The notes: generated by a model from the letters alone, not told the origin. A stretch of 64,000 nt of DNA from Megascapheus bottae (GCA_024803745.1 JANJXV010000039.1:11168501-11232500); one strand, 5' to 3'. Shown: positions 11,324-22,249, counted from the stretch's first letter. A program made the numbers and translations.

Positions 11324-11550
11324 TAGTCAGGCACCAGTGGCTCATGCCTGTAATCGTAGCTACTCAGGAGGCTGAGATCTGAGGATCATGGTTCAAAACC
11401 AGCCCATGCACAAAAGTCTATGGGGACTCGTATCTCCAGTTAACTACCAGAAAACCAGAAGTGGTGCTGTGGCTCAAAGTGGTAGAGCTGAAATGCTCAG
11501 TGATAGTGCTCAGGCCCAGAGTTCAAGTCCCATGACCAACCAAAAAACTA
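11324..11550 (+). repeat. SINE-A, first of a four-SINE tandem
   Basis: Well preserved: 'caccagtggctcatgcctgt', 'gctactcaggaggctgag', 'ggttcaaaaccagcc', 'ggctcaaagtggtagagc' and 'gagttcaagtcccatgac'. It leads directly into the SINE-B copy. Confidence 0.95.
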
Positions 11551-11560
11551 AACAGAGTGT

Positions 11561-11745
11561 CAGGGGCTGGGAATGTGGTCTAGTGGTAGAGTGCCTGCCT
11601 AGCATGTGTGAAGCCCTTGGTACAACATACACAGAGAAAGCTGGAAATGGTATTGTGGCTCAAGGGTAGAGAGCTAGCTTTGAGAAAGCCCCCAAACAGT
11701 GCCCAGGCTCTGAGTTCAAACCCCACGACTGGCAAAAAAAAAAAA
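11561..11745 (+). repeat. SINE-B (ID-ID-like dimer)
   Basis: The first monomer is 'ggctgggaatgtggtctagt', 'ggtagagtgcctgcctagca' and 'ggtacaacatacacagag'. The second is 'attgtggctcaagggtagag' with 'gagttcaaaccccacgactg', ending in A11. Confidence 0.93.
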
Positions 11746-11755
11746 TAGAGTATCA

Positions 11756-11872
11756 TATGGGATCGAGTATGCTAGCATACTCCTGTAATCCCAGAACTGG
11801 GGAGGCAGAGGCAAGAGGACCAAGAGTGTGAATGGAGCTTCTGTGACAGGGAGCTGCTATCTCAGAAAAATC
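11756..11872 (+). repeat. degenerate B1-like SINE
   Basis: 'tgctagcatactcctgtaat', 'cccagaactggggaggcaga', 'ggcaagaggaccaagagtg' and 'gagctgctatctcagaaaaa' give the B1 order. It is more diverged than its neighbours. Confidence 0.75.
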
Positions 11873-11884
11873 TGTAAGAGCAAC

Positions 11885-12086
11885 CGGGCAGTGTTGGCTC
11901 GCGCCTGGCATCCTAATTCCTCAGGAAGCTGATATCTGAGGATCCTGGCTCAAAGCCAGCCTAGGCAGGAAAGTCCATGAGACGCCCATGAACCAACAAA
12001 AAGCCAGACGTGGAGGGATGGCTCAAGTGGTAGAGCATTGGCCTTGAACAGAAAAAGCTGACAGGGCCCAGACCCCCCGAGTTCAA
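11885..12086 (+). repeat. SINE-A, last of the tandem, seeding CA
   Basis: 'gggcagtgttggctcgcgcc', 'caaagccagcctaggcagg', 'ggctcaagtggtagagcatt', then 'gagttcaaacacac' running straight into the (CA)n array. Confidence 0.93.
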
Positions 12087-12119
<33 letters not shown>

Positions 12120-12132
12120 CACACACACACAC
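12087..12132. repeat. (CA)n microsatellite
   Basis: About 23 CA units with one CG interruption (12111-12114). It begins inside the SINE B-box end 'gttcaaacac'. Confidence 0.97.
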
Positions 12133-12903
12133 CTATTTGTTTTCCCTCTGAGTAGGAAGAGGGAGTCCTATCTCCCTTGGGTATATTTTGTCCTTCCAAG
12201 CTGGAACTTCACATGGCCAGCACTCCATGGCAAGCAAGAAACATACGTGGGTTTCTGGTATCCTCCACTCCTGCTCAGAGTAGCAGGGTTGATGGGTGGG
12301 ATCCCATCAAACTTAAGCGATCCCCCCCCACACACTCACTCCAGGGAGTGGTAGATTCCCCCTTAATAAACTTGTAAGCGTCTGCTCTGCAATCCACTGG
12401 AATGGGTGAGTCTCGAAACCCACTGTCTCCAACCCCGCTGCTGCAGGCTGTCCTATGCCCTTCAGAGATCTTTACGAAAAAACAAAAAACAGGAAAAGGA
12501 AGCCAGCCTGCGTCCTCCATCAACCTCAGAGAGCACGCAGCAGAGAATGACGAATGGGTCCGCCACAGTAGCCCTCTGCCTTCATGATCCACGATCCGCC
12601 TGTCTCCCTGTGGCCCATTATCTGCGTACTTGAACCCTGGCTAACAATGAGTTCATAGAGAATGAAAAGTGCTTGGCTTTAATTGTCTGTATTTAGTCAC
12701 GCAAACAGAAGCAATGGTGTGAGAATGGCTAGTTAGCCGCTGACAGCCCTAGTTCCGTGCTGGCTCTGAGGAGCGGTTACAAAATGTTTTGATGGAGATT
12801 TCTACCCGCGCAGTCAATTTTCCTCTGAAACCTGCTTGCTTGGAACAAGTTTTTCTCCCTTACTCCATCTTCTTTTGCTCCAAACCTGCCCCCCCCCAGC
12901 CCC

Positions 12904-12904
<1 letters not shown>
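12133..12904. other. SINE-free unique block
   Basis: About 770 bp of single-copy DNA. Between about 12640 and 12860 it has moderately AT-rich non-repetitive sequence ('cttggctttaattgtctgta') that would be worth testing for cross-species conservation. No coding signal. Confidence 0.4.

Positions 12905-12944
<40 letters not shown>
12905..12944. repeat. (CA)n microsatellite
   Basis: About 20 CA units preceded by a C-rich stretch and followed by a T-rich stretch. No SINE is adjacent. Confidence 0.97.
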
Positions 12945-12946
<2 letters not shown>

Positions 12947-13555
12947 CCTTTTTTTTGTTTTGTTTTTCTGCTTTAAATGAAATCCTTGCCACTGCTAATA
13001 TCCAACAAATAAACATCATTAAGGAATGCAAGGCGTCGAAAGAATGTGTGGGGTAGGTTTGTTGTTTTTTTTTTAATGTGAAATTTTCCCCTGTCAATCA
13101 ATTCTGCATGTCTGCATGAAAGCCATGATGGCATCATGTCAGTGCGCCTGACTTGCTCAGCACAAAGAAGGTGGGAAGATTTTCTCAAGCAGGGATGTCA
13201 GCACTTGAAAAAATCCATCACCATCTGTGCTCATTTTCTGAGAGGGAGAAAAACAACCCCTGTTTAAGAATACAACCAGAACAAATAACTTGGAATGTTT
13301 GAAAATAAACCGTGGGGTCAAAGAAACTTTATAAATGGAATGGGACATGGGGGGAGGAGGGGGGAGGGAAGGCAACAGTAATTGTTCTGTTTGCATAACA
13401 TGGGCCGTCGGTACCCTCATCTAGGATGTTCTTTGCTCTAAAAAAATAATAATAATAGATATGAATAAAATCCAAGAAAAGACCATAATGTATGAAACGC
13501 AGACAAACACAGTATTTTAAGTATCTGGTTTTCTGGCAAAGGCCTCCCCTCTCTG
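12945..13555. other. SINE-free AT-rich unique block
   Basis: Single-copy sequence with T8 and A7 runs and a G-rich patch at 13348-13370. It is a candidate for conserved non-coding DNA by composition and lack of SINEs only. Confidence 0.4.
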
Positions 13556-13737
13556 AAAGAGAGACAGAGAGAGACAGAGACAGAGAGAGAGAGGAAATAG
13601 AAGAGAAGAAAAATCAAAGACAGAGAGAAGAGAGAGGAGAAATTGAATAGAGAGGAGGTTGGAGAGTGAGGAGAGAAGAGATAGAGAAGAGAAAGAGGAT
13701 AGAAAGAGGAGGTATAGGGAAGAGAGAAGAGAATGAG
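13556..13737. repeat. GA-rich polypurine tract
   Basis: About 180 bp of gaga/agag/gagg units with few pyrimidines. No SINE 3' end precedes it. Long minus-strand frames here are low-complexity. Confidence 0.92.
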
Positions 13738-14600
13738 AACCTTCCCCACACCTCACTTTTCCTCTCTGAGTGGAAGATCCCCCCCCAAAAAAAACACACA
13801 TCAAAAAGTCAAAGAAGGGAAAAACTTTCACCACCCAACTTTTTTTTATTAAGTCAAGCAGAAAGGATGAGAGGTCCTGAATGGAAACATTCTTCTGCCC
13901 TTAATAAACTTATTAAGCCAGGAGCATTTTGATCTAATTTTTTTTTCTTTTCCGCGTCTCCCTATTGTACTTTATCAAGAGGAGGTCTCGCATAAATAAT
14001 GTCCTGCTTCTTATGAAAGTTTTTTTTTAAGCACCCAGAGTTGGACAGCGGTGTTAACAAATGATATCCAACACAAAGACAATCAATTAATCAAATGGGA
14101 AAACACTATGAGAGTTCACAATACACGAGGAGCAGAGGGAAAGATAAATTGATTTCTGCTGTGGTACGGCACCTTTTCAACAGCCCAACTGTGTGAAGAG
14201 GAAAGAAAGAAAGAAAAAAAAAAAATACCAGTTTACAAGTGTGCTGAGCCAGCAAAAACCATTTAATACACCACAAACAGTGATCCCAGACACCGTCCAA
14301 TAACCAGGTTGTGCAGCAGAGTGTGACCCACATACACACGCCTTCAGCTCCCCCCCCATCACACATCCCAACCCATACTACAGCCTCAAAATCACTCCCA
14401 ACCTGTCTTTCCCTCTTGGCCCAGTCTCTACTGCTCCAGATGTGCCCCGGAATTCACAGGACAGGCAGACCAGTCAGCAAACCTTGATCTCCTTCAGTGA
14501 CCTTCTTATGTCTCTGCCATTTGACAATTTGTGTTGGTTGCCTTTCCATCTTGTGTTAAAACCATACGTATACCCACACATATATATGTATGTACATATA
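13738..14600. other. SINE-free unique block
   Basis: Single-copy DNA with several long A or T runs (13841-13847, 13937-13946, 14021-14028). Ends in a short ATAT/TGTA patch at 14577-14600. No gene is recognised. Confidence 0.4.
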
Positions 14601-14787
14601 GAGGCTGAGATTTGAAGATCACTGTTCAAAGCCAGTCCTAGCAGGAAAGTCCGTGAGATTTATCTTCAATGAACCAGTAAAAAGCCAGAAGTAGAAGTGT
14701 GGCTCAAGGAAAAAGAGTGCTCAGTCTTGAGCAAAAGAAAAGCTAAGGGACAGCATTCGGGCCCTGAGTTCAAGTCCCCATACTAAC

Positions 14788-14789
<2 letters not shown>
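14601..14789 (+). repeat. SINE-A, 5' truncated, seeding CA
   Basis: Begins at 'gaggctgagatttgaagatc', so it lacks about the first 35 bp of the head, which are replaced by an atatgta-rich stretch. The ID part 'tggctcaaggaaaaagagtg' is diverged. Ends 'gagttcaagtccccatacta'. Confidence 0.9.

Positions 14790-14839
<50 letters not shown>
14790..14839. repeat. (CA)n microsatellite
   Basis: About 25 CA units, uninterrupted, directly at the 3' end of the SINE-A copy. Confidence 0.98.
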
Positions 14840-14841
<2 letters not shown>

Positions 14842-15180
14842 TATCCTACCATGGAGAGCAGGTGCTGTGGTTTACATCTGAAATGTCCCTTCTTCTCTCT
14901 TCCCCATAGACTTAAGTCATGACAATCTGGTCCTCAGTTGGCTGCTGTTATTTCGGAAGTGGTGACAACTTTGGGATATGGGGCCTACTTGAAGATCCTA
15001 ACCACTCTGTGGGGGCCCGCTGGGTCTTTCTTACCCTCCACTCCCTGTCTACCACAAAATCATCAGTCTCTGCTACATTCTCCCTCTGCCATGTTGTTTT
15101 TGGCCAAATACAGCGGCCCAAGTAACCAGACAGAACCTGCTTTGAAACCACAAGCAAAATGATTTCTTCCTGCTCACAAA
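14840..15180. other. unique non-coding sequence
   Basis: Single-copy DNA. Overlapping frames of about 70 codons lie on both strands, none with a recognisable domain. Confidence 0.45.
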
Positions 15181-15418
15181 TTGTGTTGTTTTTTGGTTTG
15201 GGGTTTTGTTTTTTTATTGCTGGGGTTACAGTTACATTCGCCAGGTAGTAGGTACATTACTTCTCACACATTGACACCCCTTCTCATGCTTTTGTCCCCA
15301 TTTCCCTCCCCCAACCCTTCCCAATCATCTTGTTTTCCCCCCTTCCCTTTCCTATTTCAAATAAACAATATGAGATTAACCAAAGGGCAAAAAAAGAGAG
15401 GAGAAATAACATAATACA
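15181..15418 (-). repeat. probable retroelement 3' end, antisense (LINE-like?)
   Basis: On the minus strand this ends in an A-rich, AATAAA-containing tail ('agcaataaaaaaacaaaacc'). The body 'ggtagtaggtacattacttc' and 'cccatttccctccccc' recalls LINE-1 3' UTR remnants seen as antisense C-rich tracts in mammals. Family assignment is from memory and weak. Confidence 0.4.
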
Positions 15419-15472
15419 TTAAGAACAACCATCACACAAGAGAAAGGTCTTGTGTTGTTGTTCTTTATTTGG

Positions 15473-15657
15473 TTGGAGTTTTGGTTGCTAGTCCTAGGGC
15501 TTCAACTCAGAGCCTGGGAGCTCTTATGTCTTTTTAGGGGGGGTGGGGAGGGGTTTATTGATGTTAAGAGGCCATGGACTGGCTTCAAACCACGAGCCTC
15601 AGATCTTAGCCTCTTGCGTTGCTAAGATGGCAGATATGAATCACAGGTACCTGGCCC
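15473..15657 (-). repeat. SINE-A, antisense, internally deleted
   Basis: 'tcctagggcttcaactcaga' (B box), a G-rich interruption at 15538-15553, then 'ggcttcaaaccacgagcctc' and the head 'cttgcgttgctaagatggca'. The ID middle is mostly missing. Confidence 0.8.
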
Positions 15658-15728
15658 TTGTAAGGTTTTTTAGGGGCAGGCAAGAACCTTATTCACAAGG
15701 ATGGCATGAAGACTCATGGTCTTAAAAA

Positions 15729-15950
15729 GTTCCAGTCTAGGGGCCAGGAGTTTGGCCTAGCGGTAAGAGTGCTTGCCTAGCATGTATGAAGACGTAGGCT
15801 CAATCCCTTGGTGCCACATACATAGAAAAAGCCAGAAGTGGTGCTGTGGCTCAAGTGGTAGAGCTCTGGTCTTGAGAAAGCCCAAGTGCTCAGGCCCTCA
15901 GTTCAAGTCCTGGGTTTGGCAAAAAAAGAAAAAAAAAATGTTCCAGTCTA
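15729..15950 (+). repeat. SINE-B with perfect TSD
   Basis: Flanked by 'gttccagtcta' at 15729-15739 and 15940-15950 (11 of 11). The body has 'ggccaggagtttggcctagc', 'tgcttgcctagcatgtatga', 'gtgccacatacatagaaaaa', 'tggctcaagtggtagagctc' and 'cagttcaagtcc', then an A-rich tail. The intact TSD marks a fairly recent retroposition. Confidence 0.96.
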
Positions 15951-16243
15951 AGTGTCCTTGCTGTGGAGTAAAGAAACCAATATGGTGCCCCACACAACAA
16001 TTTTTCCCCCTTCGCTGGAGCTGAATGCCAGCTCTGTATAATGTCCTTTCAAAATTATTTCTCTTTCTAAACCTTTCTACCATCCCCCTTTTAGTCTTCA
16101 GAACTAATGACTGATAATCCTTCTTGACTCACAAAACTCATAGTTCACATGGGGGAGGGGGAAAGTTCATGAGATTAAATGGCGAGATCTCCAAATCTCC
16201 TGAACTAGTGCCACAGTGCTCAAGCTTAACTGAATTCACATTT

Positions 16244-16245
<2 letters not shown>
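15951..16245. other. unique non-coding sequence
   Basis: A single-copy spacer between the SINE-B copy and the CT array. Confidence 0.45.
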
Positions 16246-16307
<62 letters not shown>

Positions 16308-16322
16308 CCTCCCTCCCTCCCT

Positions 16323-16385
<63 letters not shown>
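16246..16385. repeat. (CT)n array with a central (CCCT)n block
   Basis: A 140 bp all-pyrimidine block. CT units flank seven or so CCCT units at about 16303-16330, giving a near-symmetric mirror arrangement that could form triplex DNA. Arginine/glutamate or serine/leucine frames across it are artefacts. Confidence 0.97.
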
Positions 16386-16387
<2 letters not shown>

Positions 16388-17321
16388 AATGCTTACTTTT
16401 CAATACCAAGCCAAAGGGGGGAGAAAAATTCCTATGCTTCAGTTTCCAGAAAGGACCAATCAGATTTCTAGAATCAGTTCGACAGACGAGGGCTACTGAC
16501 ACTTCCCAGGACTTGGGCTACCTAAACTCTCCAATTGTCCACTGCCCTCCATCCAGAGCCTGTGTTAATACAGGCCCTCACATAATAAATGGTATACTTT
16601 GCAAATTTCTGTTTCCAGAAAGCAATGATTTATACCATACGCTAAAGCCTCAGATCTCTCTGCCAATTACTGTGTTTAAGTCATCGGAAGGCACCCAGGA
16701 AAGGTTAGGAAGCCATGCCAGTGTTAAAAGAACGCGTAACCCATCTGCAAAGAGAGGCCACATTGTGCCGCTCGCTGCATAAGAAGAGCAACTCGCTAAA
16801 AGCTTCGACACAGTGAGAAGAAAATGTCAGACGCCACAACCCCTCTGCATTGACAATAAACACGAGCCAATAACTAAATCATTGTCACCGGCTTTCCTTG
16901 TGGGTCAGGCTGAGAAATACTGAAACACATAATCAAGTTCTTACTGGATTTTAATAGAGAGAAAAAAAAAAAAGAAAAATACAGCTCAGAGCCTGCTGGC
17001 AATCCGGCCATATGAAAATGCTGCAAGGGAAAGTGGAAGAAAAAGGGGCATTCGCTGAGTGAATTAGGGTGATTGAGGCAGGGCTTGTAGAATAAAAATG
17101 AACAGAAATACTTCCAAACTGACTGCCTGTTAGGGCTCACTTTGAGACTACTCTGAAGACCCAAAATGGAGTTCCCAAAGAGGAAATCACAAACAACCAA
17201 AAAAAGTCACAAGTAACCCCCATGTTAAATCAAGGTACTGCAGAACATAGAATGGTTATCTCAGTATGTCTGACCATCATAGCGGTGCTTATTTAGCTAT
17301 GGCTACATTTTATTTGTTTAA
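16386..17321. other. SINE-free unique block, candidate conserved element
   Basis: About 900 bp with no visible repeat except a short A-rich run near 16961. The part at 16600-16900 keeps scattered CpGs ('aagaacgcgtaaccc', 'gtgccgctcgctgc') in a CpG-poor window and has balanced, non-repetitive composition. That fits a constrained non-coding element but is inference only. Confidence 0.4.
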
Positions 17322-17505
17322 TTTTTAAAAAATTTGTTGACAATACAACTTGTGGAGGGGGGGTTGGGTCTGGAAGTAAAAACTGGGAGAGAGCGAGAGA
17401 ATGGGGTGATATTGTCCAAAATGAAATGTGCTCTTTCTTTATCAGACTCATATAACTGTAACCCCTCCATACATCATCTTTATAATAACAATTAAAAATT
17501 TTAAA
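17322..17505 (+). repeat. possible LINE-1 3' UTR fragment
   Basis: The order 'gtgatattgtccaaaatgaa', 'tcatataactgtaacccctc', 'catacatcatctttataata' and an A/T-rich end resembles the 3' UTR of some mammalian L1 elements as I recall them. A G7 run (17358-17364) lies inside. No ORF2 sequence is present. Confidence 0.45.
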
Positions 17506-17545
17506 AGACAATATTTCACAGATCAGCCGAAGAGGAAAAATAAAT

Positions 17546-17574
17546 AAGAGAGGGAGAGAGAGAGAGAGAGAGAG
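17546..17574. repeat. (GA)n microsatellite
   Basis: About 14 GA units after the A-rich end of the possible L1 fragment. Confidence 0.95.
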
Positions 17575-19186
17575 TATTGAAGTTATTTTAACATCAAGTG
17601 TTTTTCAAAGTTATAAATATAGATGTAGGGACTAATTGTAAACTTCTCCCAGAAACTCAAATCCAAATTCACGTTGCCATGTGAATTCAATGATAATAAA
17701 TTACATCCTTCTAAGTAAAGCATCCACTGTAATAAAACACCTACCCTAGGGAGCTTAGAAGCCCTGATCCCAGCTAAAAGGATTCATGACTTTGGAATTC
17801 TGAGTGTATACATTATTTTTTTCCTGTCATTTTTCTCAACTTCTCTCAATTACTGATGTACTCCACATTATGAATTTTCTCCGGTTGGCTGTGTGATTAG
17901 GGCTATATTTTTATCTATATGTGTTGTGGTTCTTGTACTTAAGCTTTTTGCTCACAAATCCTTTATTAAAAGTACTAAATTGTAAAAAAAAAAAAAGCAC
18001 ATTCATATTTCATTCAGTGTTCCATACAGAAGTGGTGGGGTTTATTTTTCTTTTTGTAACAAACACAGCTGCCTAGGGAAAAACGTTACCATAAAATAAC
18101 ATGCTACACTATAGATCTCAACACTTGAACATTTCAAAGTCACAAGTAAATTCTGCTGGAACTATATTGCCCAGAACACTTCCATCCTCTTCCTAAAACT
18201 AAATCACAACCAACTTTTCTGCCTTCTGAATCAAGATCACTTTGAATCTCATGTGTTTTTAGGAGGAAAAAAAGAGCAATAGGCATTTAAAACATGGTAG
18301 TACCCCCACTGAGATTCTTCACAATTTTATTGGTCTATCAAAATATTAGCGGTCAAGCACTCATAGCCACTGTGATATTGGTATGTCATTGGATCTTAAC
18401 TTGAATCGTCTGAGTAAAGACGACAACCCCACTGAGAGATGAAATGATTTAGCTATAGAGTCGGGAGATGGGATGGTTAAAAGACAAGACCCCTCCCCTA
18501 AAAAAAATCCCAGAAACTCCAACATATTGATCCAAGACAATAAGAGAAGAGAGAAAGTCAGAGCTAAAATCTGACCCATGTAAATTAGCATCTCTGAAAA
18601 ATAAAATAAAATAAAAAGGTCTCTCCAGAGACTATGCATGCTAGCATGGCCAGCTAGCAAGCCTCTGACCTTTGTGGGGGATTAAAAAAGAAGGAGTGTA
18701 GAATTAAATCTGCCAATAAAGCAAAACAATTACTCAACCCAGATTTCATGAGCAAATGAACAAATGGGTGGAACATGTGAGCATTTGTCAGTTGTAGTCA
18801 GCATAATAAATGAATGTGATATTAAAATTTGGAAGGGGGGGGACCCTGATGCGACCCTCTGTCAAATCAAATCACTAAGTGGTGTGGGGGAGGGGAGGGT
18901 GTCAGAAACATGACAATGACACACATCTCTCTCCACTCACCTGTTCCTTGATGTCCCAAGTAGCCAGGGAAGATGACCAGGTATGATCCACATACTCCTG
19001 CCTGAAGGAGTTCTCCTGAATATCAAGAAGTGGGCTTCTGAACCCCAAGTCTAACCTACAGGATGAGATCTCCCCAAGCAGACAACATTGGGCTTCCACC
19101 CTATGGAGAGCTCCTGGCTGCGCTGTTGACATCTACAGTAAGTACTGGAATAAGGCACAGAAAAAGTCACCTGAGGCTTCTGAGGG
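17575..19186. other. SINE-free AT-rich unique block
   Basis: About 1.6 kb with no recognised SINE. Contains an A12 run near 17985 and a G9 run near 18833-18842. The absence of SINEs across 1.6 kb in a SINE-dense window may mean purifying selection or simply AT-rich isochore placement. Confidence 0.4.
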
Positions 19187-19264
19187 ATGGATGGATTGGA
19201 TGGATGGATGGATGGATGGATGGATGGATGGATGAACAGATGGATAGGCGGATGGATGGATGGG
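19187..19264. repeat. GGAT tetranucleotide array
   Basis: About 78 bp of ggat units with few variants at the 3' end. Purer and shorter than the 1.1 kb and 33 kb arrays. Confidence 0.96.
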
Positions 19265-19786
19265 CAGGCAGGAGTCAAGGCACAGGGTATATTTAAGGAG
19301 CATGCAGCTTCAGCTAGGTCACTGGGCCATTTGTGCCGATTCTAAGAACATCACATGTTAAAATATTCACTGCCTAGCCCCAATGTCCATTGCAAAGAAC
19401 TGATTTCAATTAACAAATGACCATGTGGTAAAACATCGAGTAGTCAAAACTGGGCCCAAGAGGGCATCACAGGAGTAGTCCTTCTCTCTCCATGGGTCAT
19501 CTTGCCACAGCTCAGGTCCCACTCCTGGCGAGAGGCCTCTAGGCTCCACTCCGTAGGGACATCCTGACTACAATGGAGATGTATGCTGCCCAGGCCATTT
19601 AGGGAAACCAAGGCTCAGAGGGAAGTGCAGTCTCCAATCTTGTCATTATCTTCCAGACCTTGGGCCTTTCCCACAGTTCAATGGGCTATTTTCAGTGGGA
19701 AAGAGAGGGGTCTAAAAACAGAGATCAAGTATGTCTCAAGCAGTCTTTAATCTGGGGTAAAAGGATAACAAGAGTCTTCCCAAAGG

Positions 19787-19788
<2 letters not shown>
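19265..19788. other. unique sequence with a possible MIR trace
   Basis: Mostly single copy. At 19597-19640 'ccatttagggaaaccaaggc' followed by 'tcagagggaagtgcag' resembles the antisense of the mammalian MIR tail, weakly. Confidence 0.35.

Positions 19789-19845
<57 letters not shown>
19789..19845. repeat. (CA)n microsatellite
   Basis: About 28 uninterrupted CA units in otherwise unique sequence, with no SINE next to it. Confidence 0.98.
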
Positions 19846-19846
<1 letters not shown>

Positions 19847-20109
19847 CTCTGTGGGAGGCAGGGAATTGCCAACCTCCCATCACTTCCTTGGTGATTGAAG
19901 GAGAGCTGACTTGGGCTCAGAGCTGACTTCCTTGTCTGTGTGCTCACCCAGACTCTCAGCAAGTTCTAGTATTCACGAGTTAGCCTCAACAAGATCCCAT
20001 CACCTGCTGGCTACTGCTGCTTCCTGAGCCATCTTCTAGATCTAGGAACTCACTCCTCTCTTCCTCCTTTGGCTGGCAGCAGATGTCCCCAGATTCTGCC
20101 TTTGAAAGT

Positions 20110-20222
20110 CTCTTACCTGGCATCCTAGCTACTCAAAAGGCTGAGATCTGTGGCTCAAAGCTCAAAACCAGCCCAGAAAAGGAAGTCCATGAGACAGACT
20201 TTTATCTCTCATGAACCACCAC
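20110..20222 (+). repeat. SINE-A head, 3' truncated
   Basis: 'cctggcatcctagctactca', 'aaggctgagatctgtggctc', 'caaaaccagcccag' and 'gaagtccatgagac', then the linker 'tctctcatgaaccacc'. The ID monomer is absent. Confidence 0.82.
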
Positions 20223-20537
20223 TCTTATTTCTAATGAGGTAGAGAGGCCTAGCTATAGCTTATGGCCCACTAGATGCCTACTAGTGCCTTAAGGTCTGCA
20301 ACCTCAAGTCTGTTGGGGGTCACAGACTCCAAAAGAGAGCCTTTCTCTAAAGAGAGTCCCCTACAGAGAGAGGGGGGAGATAAAGTGCGGGCCCTCTACC
20401 ATGCTCAGATCCTAATTTCCCCTGTCTGTAGATGGGTGAGTGGATGGTAGGATGAATGGGGAGATGAATAGAAGAAGGGAGGGAGGGAGAGACGGAGGGA
20501 TGAGGGAGGGAAGGAGGGGTAGAGGTTGAGGCCCAGA
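20223..20537. other. unique sequence with a purine-rich patch
   Basis: Single-copy DNA. Gatg/gggag-rich at about 20430-20525. Confidence 0.45.
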
Positions 20538-20746
20538 GCATATCTAGCTACTCAGAAGGCTGAGATCTGAGATCCAAGGTTCAAAGTCTGCCTGACCAGG
20601 AAAGCTCATGAGATGCTTATCTCCAACTAACCAGGAAAAACAAAACAAACCTGGGAAGTGGAGTTGTGATTCAAGTGATACAATGCTAGAGAAAAAAAAA
20701 GAAGCTCAGGGATAGATCCCAGGCTCTGAGTTCAAGTCCTAGTAAG

Positions 20747-20749
<3 letters not shown>
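20538..20749 (+). repeat. SINE-A, seeding CA
   Basis: 5' truncated at 'catatctagctactcag'. 'ggttcaaagtctgcctgacc', a diverged ID A box 'gtgattcaagtgatacaatg' and 'gagttcaagtcctagtaagg', then the CA array. Confidence 0.88.

Positions 20750-20791
<42 letters not shown>
20750..20791. repeat. (CA)n microsatellite
   Basis: About 20 CA units at the SINE-A 3' end. Confidence 0.98.
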
Positions 20792-21616
20792 CCACAGGTC
20801 TGACAACTCCGATCTGTTGCTAGAACACTCCTGTGGCCATAGCCTTGTGTCCTGCCTACCTGAGCCCTCCAGACTGCTTAGGACTGTCCGAAGAGTAACA
20901 CAAGTCTGTTGAAGGGGGGCTCCCAGCCTTCATCTTGAAGGTACATTGGTGAGGGTACATGAATCCTCCTTTAGAATGACTTTCTCTGCCTGATGCCTAA
21001 ATCTTGTTATTAGAGCTAGGGAAAAATATTGTATACAAACAGTTATGATAAAAAATTATTTGTACGATGTTCTAAGACGTGCTCTACATCTTTATTTAGC
21101 AGTGACTCCAGGAAAAGATCTCAAATCCTGGTACTATAGCATGACCCTGCAGAGCCCTTCACAGACCTCATGGCAAGCAAAAGTGGGACTTACTTTGCCC
21201 AGCACACCTCTGCATCTGGTAAGGGACCTCTCAGTACCCAGTCCAGTATTTCCCATATTCTCTGGGCATTTTCTCTCAAAGCATCAAACATTATAAAAAA
21301 AGAGTCTCTCTCCAGTAATACAAATTTCAATTTGGCCAAGCTCTTTAATATTAATAGTTGTCAATCCAAATGCAGAGTGTATAATAAAAAATTTAATCGA
21401 AACGAATAGCTCACAGATATCTCTACCTCCTAAATATAGTTACCAATTAGACAAAAGATTTGGGTTATAGAACTTTGTAGAATTAAGGCCACCTACTGAA
21501 GACCACCAGATAAGGCTGAGCATGCCAAAATGCTGGATTCCATTCTGCTCAAGTAAAGCACACCTCAACAAGTGGGGAGAGGAGAGGTGGACCTGACAGT
21601 CATAATATCCCATGTA
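20792..21616. other. unique non-coding sequence
   Basis: Single-copy DNA, AT-rich from 21000 to 21480. No SINE and no recognised gene. Confidence 0.45.
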
Positions 21617-21715
21617 CAGGCCAACATTGGTGGCCCATTCCTGTCATTAGGAAGCTGAAATCTGTGAACAGGGGTTCAAAGCCAGCTTGGGCAGAAAAGT
21701 CCATGAGGCTCTGAC
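21617..21715 (+). repeat. SINE-A head, 3' truncated
   Basis: 'caacattggtggcccattcc', 'caggggttcaaagccagctt' and 'agaaaagtccatgaggctct'. Ends before the ID monomer. Confidence 0.82.
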
Positions 21716-21769
21716 AAGGGCCAGTGGTGGCAGGAGAATGCCAAAGCTTCAACAGCGTGACCCTGGAAA

Positions 21770-22195
21770 CACCCCCATTTTACAGACAGCAGAACTGAGA
21801 CTCCAGAAGGCCTTGGGATGCTCCACAAAGCTCAGCTAGCGTGCCTAGGGATCAAATACTCTGTCTCCTCACCCACACCCACGATGCCCCCAATCTAGTC
21901 AGAGACAAAAGCACACCACTGCTCACCAGATAGTACATGGACCCCAACTCCAGGCAAGTTAGCAGCCACAGGGGTCTCTCTGGTGGGTACAGGAAAGCTC
22001 ACTTTCCATTGTGATGACTGGGGCCTGATGGAAAGATCTAGAATCTCAGTTTCAAGACTGCTGTGCCCCCCTCCCCAAATAAGCAAGAGCTTCTTCGAGT
22101 GGCTGAACTTCACGTTTTCCTGAATAAGAGATGAGATGACTGTCACAGAGCTAGTTAGTGGTTGGGCTGGGGCTAGAACTCTTACCCCAAGCAGG
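21770..22195 (-). repeat. possible MIR remnants (antisense)
   Basis: Two separate fragments recall the antisense of MIR: 21772-21840 ('ccattttacagacagcagaa', 'ctgagactccagaagg') and 22130-22195 ('tcacagagctagttagtggt', 'ctggggctagaactct'). They lie 290 bp apart with unique DNA between. Ancient and weak. Confidence 0.45.
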
Positions 22196-22249
22196 CAAGC
22201 ATGCGGGCAAGCTCATGCTGGAGTGCTCTGTCCTGTTTTCTAGGAGCGA

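Noticed and set aside
11561..11745. tRNA genes at A/B-box-like sequences in ID monomers
   Set aside because: The boxes belong to SINE copies; acceptor and anticodon stems of a real tRNA do not form and the same sequence recurs dozens of times.
16124..16502. Ser/Leu-repeat or Arg/Glu-repeat protein
   Set aside because: CT/GA microsatellite translation; no conserved flanking sequence.
17322..17505. Active LINE-1
   Set aside because: At most a 3' UTR fragment; no ORF2 or endonuclease sequence is visible anywhere in the window.
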